Assembly (NCBI GenBank): GCA_945788485.1
Contig: CALZMB010000072.1
Span: 1 to 9,363, forward strand
Origin: an uncultured bacterium
GTDB lineage: Bacteria > Bacteroidota > Bacteroidia > Bacteroidales > Bacteroidaceae
Reading direction: 5' to 3'
Length of the DNA: 9,363 nt
This document shows positions 1-7,162 of this stretch, in pieces. The notes under the pieces were generated by a model, which worked only from the letters and a program-made list of their open reading frames with translations, was not told the origin of the DNA and searched no databases. The stretch's first letter is position 1. Every line of letters begins with the position of its first letter. The position numbers and the translations under genes are program-made.

Positions 1-93
1 CTCGAAGAGACCTTTTGCATCAAGCGCAAGGAGTTTTTTCGGTTTTTGTCAATCCTCGTTGTCACTGTTGTCTATGTTGTCGTAAAAAAATGA
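1..93 (+). CDS. Possible C-terminal tail of an unidentified rightward gene (partial)
   Basis: Frame 1 is open from the window edge to a TGA at 91-93, giving about 30 residues. It begins LEETFCIKRKEFF, continues with a hydrophobic stretch rich in Val and Leu, and ends in two lysines, which could be a membrane segment with a short basic tail. The stop lies six bases before the large inverted repeat at 99-246, as expected for a gene converging on the helicase gene. Codons such as ATC, AAG, CGC and GAG resemble those of neighbouring genes. However, 30 codons can be open by chance, and the opposite strand also has a short open stretch here. I do not recognise the family, and this may be plain intergenic sequence. 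Confidence 0.25.
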   Translation, partial: LEETFCIKRKEFFRFLSILVVTVVYVVVKK

Positions 94-98
94 AATTA

Positions 99-246
99 TA
101 GTTGACAAGGAGTTTCCTTGAGCTTGCGAAAAAACGAGTAAACAAGTTGATAGTATTGAGTGCGGAGTTGTGAGTTGACAGTACAAACAACTTGTCAACT
201 TGTTTACTTGTTTTTTCGCAAGCTCAAGGAAACTCCTCGTCAACTA
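99..246. repeat. Large imperfect inverted repeat, probable terminator of the helicase gene
   Basis: The arms 99-150 and 195-246 are reverse complements over 52 bases, with mismatches only at 107/238 and 136/209; the central loop is 44 bases. An alternative inner hairpin pairs AGTTGACA (173-180) with TGTCAACT (193-200) and would compete with the loop-proximal end of the large stem. Read leftward, the stem is followed by a run of seven T residues (complement of 84-90), so it could terminate helicase transcription. No T-run follows it on the plus strand. The right arm contains the helicase stop codon and its last codons. The arms carry the same GTTGAC-AG word that recurs upstream of the helicase at 3555-3605, so this looks like one member of a dispersed repeat family rather than an ordinary terminator. 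Confidence 0.8.
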
Positions 247-3200
247 AAACTACTTTGTTTGGGATGACGAGCCAGATGAAGCCTTTCACGTCGGGGAAGC
301 CGAGGCGGCGTAGGAGGCTGGCGTACTCCCTCACTTGCGCGAAATACTCGTCTTTCAGGGAGCAGAGCTTGAAATCGACGACGATGGTCTCTTTCCCGTC
401 GGTCATCACGCGGTCGGGGCGGTGTTCGACGTATCTGCCTTCTGCCGAGTCATACTCCAGGATGTTGCATTCGTTGTAGAGCCGCCATCGGGGCGAGAAC
501 CAGTCGCGGACCGTCTCGTTCTGCATGCAGCGCATGATGTTTTGCCTCAGGCGGCTGCCGAGAATGTCTGACATCTCAAGCACGCCTTGCATCTCGAACT
601 TGCGGATGACGCCGTCGAGGTCGTCGATGGCGCGTGTATGCTGCAAGATGAGGTGCAGGATGTTGCCCTGACGTATATATTCGAGGCGGTTGTTGATGTC
701 TGTGAGAGCGATGTCGTTCTCGCCGTCGGGGAGTGAGAAGAGCTTGCTCTGCGTGCTTTCTTTGAACTCCGGCTGTGTTGCCGTGTTCTGTATTTTGATG
801 CGCAGCGGGGTGGAGGGGACGAGGAAGACGTTCTGCCCGGCGCCGCCTGCCTCTTCTGCCTGGCGGGCGGATGCCGGCCCTGATGCGCCGCCCTCTGCCG
901 CGCCGGCAGCCTTGAGCTGGCCGAGAGACGCCGTCCCCTCATTCTCGTTCATGTTCAGCTGTTTACGGACATCGGGCATGATGAGGTCGAAGATACAGCC
1001 TCTGTAGTTCTCTTTCTGCCCGGTCTGTGTGGTGATGAAGAGATTCTCTTTCGCGCGCGTGAAGGCGACGTACAGGAGGTTGAGGTTGTCAACGCAGGTC
1101 TGCATGTACTCGTCCCGATAGTACGGCTCGTAGATGGTGTTCGTCATGGAGGCGTCGAAGTCTATCGGGATGACCGGCATCTCGTTGAACGGCGCTTCTT
1201 GCGGCCGGCACCACAGCAGCGGCTTGTGGCGCGCGCCGAGCATCTCCCATTCGCAGAAGGGGATGATGACGGAGTCGTATTCCAGCCCCTTGCTCTTGTG
1301 TATGGTGAGGATGCGTATGCCGTTGCTGCCGTCCGCCTCGATGTACCGGCGGTTCTTTATGTCGTTCCAATATGTGAGGAACGACTTGACGTCGGAGATG
1401 TTGTTCTGTATGTATTCTGACAGGAGGTCGAAGAAGGCGCAGACGTATGCGCTCTGTTCTTCTATCTCGCAGATCGAGAAGATGTTGCAGATTTCCTCAC
1501 ACATCTGGTAGAGCGGCATGGCAAGCAGTTCGTGTTTGCGCGAGAGATACTGCGGGGGCAGCTTCTGGCTGGCTATGAGCGACGAGAGGGGCGCTGTGTC
1601 TTTCAGCACGTCGTGCTGGTAGGCGACAGAGAGGCGTGCGGCGGTGATGGCGTCGTCGGGCGTGAGGAGCAGCTGCATGGCATCTGTGATGATGCCGGTT
1701 GCTGATGACGCGCCGAGCAGGAACGCCTCGTCGGAGATGAAGCGTATGGCGCGGAGCGCCGGCTCGTCCGACGCGGCGAAGGCAGAGAGGCAATGCCGCA
1801 CGATGACGGGTATGAGGCGGTTGGAGCGCACCAGCACCGCGATGTCGCTTTGTGTCTTGCCGGCGTGGATGAGGCGCGCGACGGTGTCGCTAATGTAGCG
1901 GAGCGTGGCTTCTTCATAGTCTTCTTTCACGAAAGCATGATACTCTACATATCCGCTCTCTTCCTTGCCCGGAGGATACTCTTGCGCCACATCGCTGTAG
2001 GCGCGCCTCAGCTTCTCGGCATAGTCGTCGCCTGCTTTCTCTTTCGCCGTCTCGTACAGGTTGTCTGCCGCGCGGGCGAAGAAGGTGTTGTTGAACTGTA
2101 TGACGCGCGTGGCGGAGCGGCGGTTTGTGGTGAGAGAGTGGACATCCACCGTGTTGCCCGCGAACTCGCTCTCTATGTCGTTGAGCAGCCGCCAGTCGCC
2201 CGACCGCCATCTGTAGATGCTCTGTTTCACGTCTCCGACGATGAGGTTGTCGTGGCCGTGGCTCATGCAGTCTGCCAGCAGCACCTTGAAGTTCCGCCAT
2301 TGCACGGATGATGTGTCCTGAAACTCGTCGATCATTATGTTGTGCAGGCGGCAGCCTGTCTTTTCGTAGATGAAAGGCGAATCAGAGCCGTCGATCATCT
2401 TTGTCAGCAGCTGCTGGGTGTCGGAGAGGAGGAAGCGGTTTGTCTCGCGGTTGTTGCGTGTGATTTCGGCCTGTATGGCTTGCAGCATCCTGAGCTTTGA
2501 GAGGTGGTTGAGCGTGATGCGTGCCGAGCCTTCAAGAGATGCCTGCCGCCCGAATGTTTTCATCGCTTCGGCGAACGCATGTTTCAGCGTGTCGCGGCAG
2601 AAGGATTTCAGGGCGGGGCTTGACGTCTTCTTGCACCATGCCGTCGCCTCTGTGTCGTCGGGGTCGAGAGCCTTCAGCACATAGCTGTTGGGCTTCAGCT
2701 CGCCGAGACGGCTGTCGCGCATCTTGTATATGAAGCCTCCGACGCCGCGCGCGCCTTGCGCGAACGAGGCGGCGTCGTAGCCGTGGCTCTCGATGAGGTT
2801 GCATAGTTTCTCTCCCTCTTCATGTACAATCTGCGATGCTTGTCGCATCATTTCGCGCAGTTGTGCAGAGTATGCCGTGTAGGCGTCGTCGCTGAGTGAT
2901 GCGGCCAGCTCGTCGCTGCATTCCTTGTATTCGTCTTTCAGCAGCTGTTCGCCGAACTGTTTTATCTTGTCGATGATGTTCCATGCCTTCTCTTCGTCCA
3001 TCGTGCTGCGTATGTAGTCGAGAATCCATGACAGTTCTTTGTCGTTTTCTTTCAGTCCGTCAATCCACATATCGACAGCCTCGTGCTCTATCTCTTTGTC
3101 TGCCAGCTCAATGCGCAGGTTGGGCGTGAGGTCGAGTTCGCGTGCGAGGTTGCGCAGCACGGTCTGGAAGAAACGGTCTATCGTCTCTACGCGGAAGAAG

Positions 3201-3535
3201 GTGTAGTTGTGCAGGAGGTTGTGCATCGCCATTTCGGCGCGGCGTTTCACAAAGTCCTTGTCGATTTCCTCGTCGGTGAAATGTGACTTGGCGTTCTCTT
3301 CCTGCAGCTCTTCTATGATGATGTCCGAATAGGCCTTCGAGCTTTCCAGGTCGTGCGCGATGCCGTAGAGTTGTGACATGATGCGCATCTTCATCTCTTC
3401 CGTGGCTTTGTTGGTGAACGTGACGGCGAGAATGCGGTCGAAGCCTAAGGGAGAGACAATCAGGCGTTTGATGTATTCTGTTGCAAGGCGGAAGGTCTTT
3501 CCCGAACCTGCTGAGGCTTTATATACGGTGAGCAA
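224..3535 (-). CDS. addA: AddA/RecB-type UvrD-family helicase-nuclease
   Basis: This 1103-residue protein combines a superfamily 1A helicase with a C-terminal RecB-family nuclease, the AddA arrangement. Such enzymes unwind and resect double-strand DNA ends before RecA-mediated repair, normally with an AddB partner. Visible motifs are: Walker A ASAGSGKT (7-14); motif Ia around AVTFTNKATEEM (37-48); Walker B/motif II IDEFQDT (402-408); motif III VGDVKQSIYRWR (433-444); motif V ILTIHKSKGLEYD (742-754); motif VI LLYVAFTRAKE (820-830); and nuclease residues GNILH (957-961), D1041 and VVDFK (D1054, K1056). Residues 867-902 are an Ala/Gly-rich linker. The start is TTG: it is the only ATG, GTG or TTG between an upstream in-frame TAA (3593-3595) and the Walker A motif, and the next Met would delete the ATP site. 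The leader is A-rich without a Shine-Dalgarno. The last residues (about LVDEEFP) and the stop come from the inverted repeat. I see no promoter of its own. The helicase-nuclease call is very secure; the AddA name is somewhat less so. Confidence 0.93.
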   Translation of the reverse strand: MLTVYKASAGSGKTFRLATEYIKRLIVSPLGFDRILAVTFTNKATEEMKMRIMSQLYGIAHDLESSKAYSDIIIEELQEENAKSHFTDEEIDKDFVKRRAEMAMHNLLHNYTFFRVETIDRFFQTVLRNLARELDLTPNLRIELADKEIEHEAVDMWIDGLKENDKELSWILDYIRSTMDEEKAWNIIDKIKQFGEQLLKDEYKECSDELAASLSDDAYTAYSAQLREMMRQASQIVHEEGEKLCNLIESHGYDAASFAQGARGVGGFIYKMRDSRLGELKPNSYVLKALDPDDTEATAWCKKTSSPALKSFCRDTLKHAFAEAMKTFGRQASLEGSARITLNHLSKLRMLQAIQAEITRNNRETNRFLLSDTQQLLTKMIDGSDSPFIYEKTGCRLHNIMIDEFQDTSSVQWRNFKVLLADCMSHGHDNLIVGDVKQSIYRWRSGDWRLLNDIESEFAGNTVDVHSLTTNRRSATRVIQFNNTFFARAADNLYETAKEKAGDDYAEKLRRAYSDVAQEYPPGKEESGYVEYHAFVKEDYEEATLRYISDTVARLIHAGKTQSDIAVLVRSNRLIPVIVRHCLSAFAASDEPALRAIRFISDEAFLLGASSATGIITDAMQLLLTPDDAITAARLSVAYQHDVLKDTAPLSSLIASQKLPPQYLSRKHELLAMPLYQMCEEICNIFSICEIEEQSAYVCAFFDLLSEYIQNNISDVKSFLTYWNDIKNRRYIEADGSNGIRILTIHKSKGLEYDSVIIPFCEWEMLGARHKPLLWCRPQEAPFNEMPVIPIDFDASMTNTIYEPYYRDEYMQTCVDNLNLLYVAFTRAKENLFITTQTGQKENYRGCIFDLIMPDVRKQLNMNENEGTASLGQLKAAGAAEGGASGPASARQAEEAGGAGQNVFLVPSTPLRIKIQNTATQPEFKESTQSKLFSLPDGENDIALTDINNRLEYIRQGNILHLILQHTRAIDDLDGVIRKFEMQGVLEMSDILGSRLRQNIMRCMQNETVRDWFSPRWRLYNECNILEYDSAEGRYVEHRPDRVMTDGKETIVVDFKLCSLKDEYFAQVREYASLLRRLGFPDVKGFIWLVIPNKVVLVDEEFP

Positions 3536-3612
3536 GGGTTTGTTTTTTTTATTAGTTGACGAGTTGTTTCTCTTAGTTGACGAGTTGACAAGTTAACGAG
3601 TTGACAAGTTGT

Positions 3613-3663
3613 TTACCTCCCTTTGGTCAGTGGGTCCAAGGACAAATCTCTCTTAGTTGACGA
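3613..3663 (+). repeat. Direct repeat copy A (51 nt)
   Basis: It begins TTACCTCCCTTTGG and ends in TTAGTTGACGA. It is identical over all 51 bases to copy C at 3886-3936. The internal TTTGG and CCAA segments can form a small stem. Confidence 0.85.
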
Positions 3664-3694
3664 GTTCAGCCTGGAGGGCTGTACTAAGCGAAGC

Positions 3695-3882
3695 GGTCGT
3701 AACCCTGGACGTAGTCCAGGGTCTCAAATGACAGGGCAACTGTCTGGAAGACAGTACCTTGTTATGTCTTTGCTGAAGACGAGGTACTGCCATTACCTCC
3801 CTACGGTCAGTGGGCCCAAGGACAAATCTCCAGGCAGCCGTCGTGCTACTTTAATCCCGGGACTTTGTCCCGGGTTACGACC
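3695..3882. repeat. Inverted pair of palindrome modules with compensatory stem change
   Basis: GGTCGTAACCC at 3695-3705 is the exact reverse complement of GGGTTACGACC at 3872-3882. Each copy runs directly into an 8-bp perfect stem. The left stem is CCCTGGAC/GTCCAGGG with loop GTA. The right stem, read on the minus strand, is CCCGGGAC/GTCCCGGG with loop AAA. The fourth stem pair differs (T-A against G-C), yet pairing is kept in both copies. Confidence 0.75.
3793..3830 (+). repeat. Direct repeat copy B (38 nt, truncated)
   Basis: It matches the first 38 bases of copies A and C with three substitutions (ACGG for TTGG, and GCCC for GTCC). It then diverges and lacks the terminal TTAGTTGACGA part, so the GTTGAC unit seems to be a separable module. 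Confidence 0.8.
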
Positions 3883-3885
3883 GTA

Positions 3886-3936
3886 TTACCTCCCTTTGGT
3901 CAGTGGGTCCAAGGACAAATCTCTCTTAGTTGACGA
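3886..3936 (+). repeat. Direct repeat copy C (51 nt)
   Basis: Identical to copy A (3613-3663), 273 bp away in the same orientation. A and C bracket most of the palindrome cluster, which could be the product of a duplication or a substrate for deletion by recombination. Confidence 0.85.
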
Positions 3937-3992
3937 CCAGCCCGAACAGATTAAGTTGGTTCTTCGTAGTTGACGAGTTGTCAACTAAATAA

Positions 3993-4811
3993 CTATTTCA
4001 TCGGATGCAGCGCGGCACCTACGGCGGTGGCGAATTCAGCATGGTGCGGCACATGGAACTTCACTCCGTATATCTGCTCCATGATGCTGAATATAGCTTT
4101 GCTCTGAGGCAGCAGCGTGAGATTGCCTATCATGACGAAATCCTTTATGCCCGAATTGGCAGAGGCGAGAATTGTCGCCGAGCCGATGGTCTGTATCACG
4201 GTGCAGATTATTCCGAGCGCGATGTCCTCTTTTCTCGCTGTCGCCTGTGCCTTTCCGAAGAGCGATGCGGTGGCGAAAGTGGGCAGCCCGGGAATCTCTT
4301 CCGAGCAGATGTCCCCGATTTTCAGGTCGATGTTGGCGATGTTGCCCGACTTCGCGAGTTCCGAGATGTGCTGTATGTCGTCTGTGCCGAGCATTATGCG
4401 CGCCAGTCCCGAGAGCGTGCCGCCGCCCATTCCGAGGCCTCCGATGTGTGTGATGTTGCCGTTGTCGTATTTCACGAGCGTCGTCCCCGTGCCCATAGAC
4501 ACAACCATCATGCGGTCGAGCTGGCTTTCGAAATGTGCTCCCAGGCCGTCGGCTGCGAACTCGTCGGCCTTAGCCGTGGGCAGTCCATATACCGGCGATT
4601 TGATGTAGGCGGTGCCCACGCCCGTGAGCATCACATGGTCTATGTCGCCGAGCTGCAGCGAGTTGTCGTTGAGGTATTTCCCGAACGCGCCGTAGAGCGA
4701 TGTCACGGGGTCGGTGGCTTTGATGCGTATAGGTGACAGAATCTTCCCGTCGCGCATCCCGACAATCTTTGTCGTGCTGATGCCGACATCTATGCCGATG
4801 CTGATTTTCAT
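3993..4811 (-). CDS. coaW: Type II pantothenate kinase (CoaW)
   Basis: The 272-residue protein phosphorylates pantothenate with ATP, the first committed step of coenzyme A synthesis, in the cytoplasm. It has the ASKHA fold signatures of the type II family: GIDVGISTTKI near the N-terminus (phosphate loop); a Glu in KADEFAADG (E84) in the place of the catalytic Glu of Staphylococcus aureus CoaW; SMGTGT (105-110); the glycine-rich GGLGMGGGTLSGL (124-136); GNLTLLP late in the chain; and AEFATAVGAA near the end. Length is close to the staphylococcal enzyme (about 267). It starts at ATG, 18 bp after the GH31 stop, with an A-rich leader and no Shine-Dalgarno, so it is very probably cotranscribed with GH31. 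Many bacteria use type III (CoaX) instead. Staphylococcal type II enzymes are not inhibited by CoA; whether that holds here cannot be read from the sequence. Another ASKHA kinase is possible but less likely. Confidence 0.88.
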   Translation of the reverse strand: MKISIGIDVGISTTKIVGMRDGKILSPIRIKATDPVTSLYGAFGKYLNDNSLQLGDIDHVMLTGVGTAYIKSPVYGLPTAKADEFAADGLGAHFESQLDRMMVVSMGTGTTLVKYDNGNITHIGGLGMGGGTLSGLARIMLGTDDIQHISELAKSGNIANIDLKIGDICSEEIPGLPTFATASLFGKAQATARKEDIALGIICTVIQTIGSATILASANSGIKDFVMIGNLTLLPQSKAIFSIMEQIYGVKFHVPHHAEFATAVGAALHPMK

Positions 4812-4829
4812 GGTTGGAGAGTGTTTTTT

Positions 4830-7052
4830 TCAGTTGAAAACTTTTCGCGTCACTTTGCTGAAGTCGATGTCGTCTGTCGATTCCACTTCCGGCTCATAGA
4901 CGCTGATTTCTGTGCCCGGGCGGCAGAACACCGGCATGGTGTCGAGCGGCACGTGTCTCTTCTTCAGCCAGACGGGGCCTTGGAAGCGTTCGCCTGTGAA
5001 GATGTCCGTCCATTCGCCTTCGGGGAGATAGATGTCTCGCCGGTCGTCGCTGTTCATCACGGGCGCGACGAGCAGTTTCCTGCCGAAATAGTACTGGTCG
5101 TCGATGTGCCAGCATGTAGGGTCGTCGGGGTGGTGCATGAGCATGGCCTGCAGGACGGGGTAGCCAGATGTCGTCGCAGCTTCGCTCTCTTCGATGATGT
5201 AAGGTATGAGCCAATAGCGTATCTTCCACCATTTCTTCACGATGTCAGAGACAGTGGGGTAGAACCACGGCTCGCGCTTGTGCGACCCGTGATAGCGGAT
5301 GTGTGACGAGAAGACGCCGAACTGCGTCCATCTCACATACAACTTCGGATCTATCACAGAGTTCATGAAGTCCGGATGGCTATGGAAGCCCGGCACGTCG
5401 TGGCTCCAGAAGGCGAAGCCCGACAGCCCGAAGTGCAGCCCGCCCTTCAGCGAGCCGGCCATGCCTGCCCATGATGACTCTGAGTCGCCTCCCCAGTGCA
5501 GCGGGTAGCGCTGGCAGCCTGCCCATGCCGCGCGTGCCCACACGATGCCGTCGCCTGTCACGTCGCGTGTCACCTCGAATGCAGCCTTCTGATAGAGCAG
5601 CGCATAGATGTTGTTCAGCTGCCGCGGCTCCATGGCGTGATAGGTGGCATCGAGATGGATGTTCTCGCCGAAGTCTGTCTTTATGCACTTTACGCCCATC
5701 TCCAGAAGGTTGCGCAGCAGCGACTTATACCATTCTGTCGCCTTGTCGTAGGTGAAGTCTATGGTGCCTGCATAGTCGAGAGTGGAGAAGTTGGAGCCTT
5801 CGGATGCCTGCTCGTGGAGGAGCGGGCCGATGTATTTGTTCTGCTTCGCTTCGCTGATCTGCTCCGCGCCTTCAGCGACGTAAGGGAGCTGCCAGAGGCT
5901 CACCTTGAAGCCTTCGCGCAGCAGCTTGCGCAGGAATCCTTCGGGGTCGGGGAACCGCTCCGGGTTGAACTTCCACTCGCAGAGCCAGTCGGTGCGGAAC
6001 CATCCCGTGTCGAGGTGTATGACATCGCAGGGGTAATGCTCCTTGCGCAGCCTCTCGCAGATGGCGTTCACCTCGTCGGCTGAGAAGTATGTCATGCGCG
6101 ACATCCACACGCCGAACGACCAGAGCGGCAGCATCGGAGGGAAGCCCGTCAGCTCCCTGTAGTGGAAGAGTATCCGCTCGGGTGTCGCTCCTCCGATGAT
6201 GAAGGCGTCGATTGTCGCGCGGTCGTTGCGGAACTGCACCGAACGGGTGGAGTGGTCGGCAAGAGAGAGGCGGCAGTAGTCGTATGTGTGGTAGAACACG
6301 CCGTACATCCGGCTCGACAAGTAGAACGGAACGTTCTTGTAGGCACGGCGGTTGTTCACGCCCTGCCCGTCCTGGTTCTTGAGATAGAACGTCTGCCCGG
6401 AGAGGTCCATCTTCCTGAACCGCTCGCCTGTGCCGGCGAAACACTCTCCCGCTTCGCATCTGAACGACATCGTGGCGCGGTCGGGCGTGCCGTCTGTCAG
6501 GCAGAATCCTATTGGCAGCGCGTCGTATCGGGGAGGCGAGAAGTGGTCGTCGCTCAGTTCCACGCCTTTCGACAAGTCGCCGTCGGGATAGATGGTGAGG
6601 CGTATCGTAGGCTGTGGCGCGGGCTGGAGGTCGCTCCACCATTCTGTCTTGTAGGGCGTGGTGTCAATGACGGCGCGTGTCTTGCCGTCAGCGTCAGTGA
6701 TGGTGTAAATCCCGTCTCTGAGCGTGACGTGCAGGGGCAGCCTTTTCATGTCAGGATGAATGTCGAGGATGTGGCTCTCGTCGCTCATCTCGTCGCCCGC
6801 CATTGACGTGAACACTCGCACAACGGCATCGCCGTAAGCCCTGAGCCGCAGCGTGTAGTCCCTCTGCGGCACACCAGTGTCGGCGAGCATATCCTCCTGA
6901 AGCACCTGCTTCTGGTAGGGGACGGTGATGAGGATGTCGCCGTCAGCCTCTTTGACAGCCGTCGGCTCGTATGCTTTCCACAGCGATTCGTCTTTCGACA
7001 GGTCGCTGTCGAAATCCATCCAGTCGAAGATATAATAGTTTGTCTGTTGCAT
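4830..7052 (-). CDS. yicI: GH31 glycoside hydrolase, alpha-xylosidase (YicI-like)
   Basis: The 740-residue retaining alpha-glycosidase resembles E. coli YicI (about 770 residues) over its whole length. The N-terminal beta-sandwich region (about 1-300) includes GTGERF (207-212). The (beta/alpha)8 barrel starts around LWSFGVWMSRMTYFS (310-324). The predicted nucleophile is D460 in KTDFGE (458-463), and the predicted acid/base is D523 in HWGGDSESSWAGM (519-531). SLKGGLHFGLSGFAFWSHD (534-552) follows, and C-terminal beta domains run from about 650. There is no signal peptide, so it should act on imported oligosaccharides in the cytoplasm. In the substrate loop, HLDTGWF (346-352) stands where YicI has HFDCFWM; YicI Cys307 and Phe308, which help xylose recognition, are replaced by Thr and Gly. 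Alpha-xylosidase is therefore likely but alpha-glucosidase activity is possible. It is the first gene of the coaW operon and lies behind the promoter at 7163-7193. Confidence 0.93.
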   Translation of the reverse strand: MQQTNYYIFDWMDFDSDLSKDESLWKAYEPTAVKEADGDILITVPYQKQVLQEDMLADTGVPQRDYTLRLRAYGDAVVRVFTSMAGDEMSDESHILDIHPDMKRLPLHVTLRDGIYTITDADGKTRAVIDTTPYKTEWWSDLQPAPQPTIRLTIYPDGDLSKGVELSDDHFSPPRYDALPIGFCLTDGTPDRATMSFRCEAGECFAGTGERFRKMDLSGQTFYLKNQDGQGVNNRRAYKNVPFYLSSRMYGVFYHTYDYCRLSLADHSTRSVQFRNDRATIDAFIIGGATPERILFHYRELTGFPPMLPLWSFGVWMSRMTYFSADEVNAICERLRKEHYPCDVIHLDTGWFRTDWLCEWKFNPERFPDPEGFLRKLLREGFKVSLWQLPYVAEGAEQISEAKQNKYIGPLLHEQASEGSNFSTLDYAGTIDFTYDKATEWYKSLLRNLLEMGVKCIKTDFGENIHLDATYHAMEPRQLNNIYALLYQKAAFEVTRDVTGDGIVWARAAWAGCQRYPLHWGGDSESSWAGMAGSLKGGLHFGLSGFAFWSHDVPGFHSHPDFMNSVIDPKLYVRWTQFGVFSSHIRYHGSHKREPWFYPTVSDIVKKWWKIRYWLIPYIIEESEAATTSGYPVLQAMLMHHPDDPTCWHIDDQYYFGRKLLVAPVMNSDDRRDIYLPEGEWTDIFTGERFQGPVWLKKRHVPLDTMPVFCRPGTEISVYEPEVESTDDIDFSKVTRKVFN

Positions 7053-7162
7053 GTTTTGTTATGTACTTAGGTTTAGGGTTAAGCAAGGTTCTGTTGGTCT
7101 GCTTCATTCGTCAGCATAAAGCTGCTGTCAGCCTGCGTGTATGGCATGGCACAAACTCATCA

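Larger units (their letters stand above)
3551..3989. repeat. Non-coding mosaic of GTTGAC repeats and short palindromes
   Basis: This fills the gap between the helicase start and the pantothenate kinase stop. It has seven exact GTTGAC words on the plus strand (3555, 3576, 3584, 3600, 3656, 3929, 3969) and one variant, GTTAAC, at 3592. It also has three copies of a direct repeat and five palindromes: CAGCC/GGCTG (3667-3681); CCCTGGAC-GTA-GTCCAGGG (3703-3721); ACTGTC-TGGAA-GACAGT (3739-3755); a two-tier hairpin 3752-3789; and CCCGGGAC-TTT-GTCCCGGG (3856-3874). At the right end TAGTTGAC and GTCAACTA (3967-3987) form a perfect 8-bp stem, just past the kinase stop. The one long open frame here repeats SGSKDKSLLVDE-like peptides and is best read as translated repeat. 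The layout resembles a bacterial interspersed mosaic element, but I cannot name a known family. Confidence 0.75.

Noticed and set aside
49..243. 64-codon leftward ORF ending in an acidic tail, across the inverted repeat
   Set aside because: It overlaps the helicase end in another frame and consists mainly of the inverted repeat read through both arms. The acidic tail could be a relic of displaced coding sequence, but there is no support for a gene.
1793..2311. 172-codon ORF antisense to the helicase gene, and similar long antisense ORFs at 5496-6083 and 6162-6806
   Set aside because: All are shadows of confidently identified genes and show no recognisable motifs.
3613..3936. Possible CRISPR array from regularly recurring repeats
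   Set aside because: Only three copies occur, with unequal spacing and 38-51-nt units. The spacers contain palindromes and no cas genes are present.
3623..3973. 116-codon rightward ORF with repeated SGSKDKSLLVDE-like peptides
   Set aside because: The peptide repeats are translations of the 51-nt direct repeats and GTTGAC units. The rest passes through palindromes, and there is no domain or leader.
4005..4736. 243-codon ORF antisense to the pantothenate kinase
   Set aside because: It lies wholly opposite a well-supported gene. Its composition (many Arg, Val, His, Glu) is typical of reverse-strand shadows in genes with GC-rich third positions.
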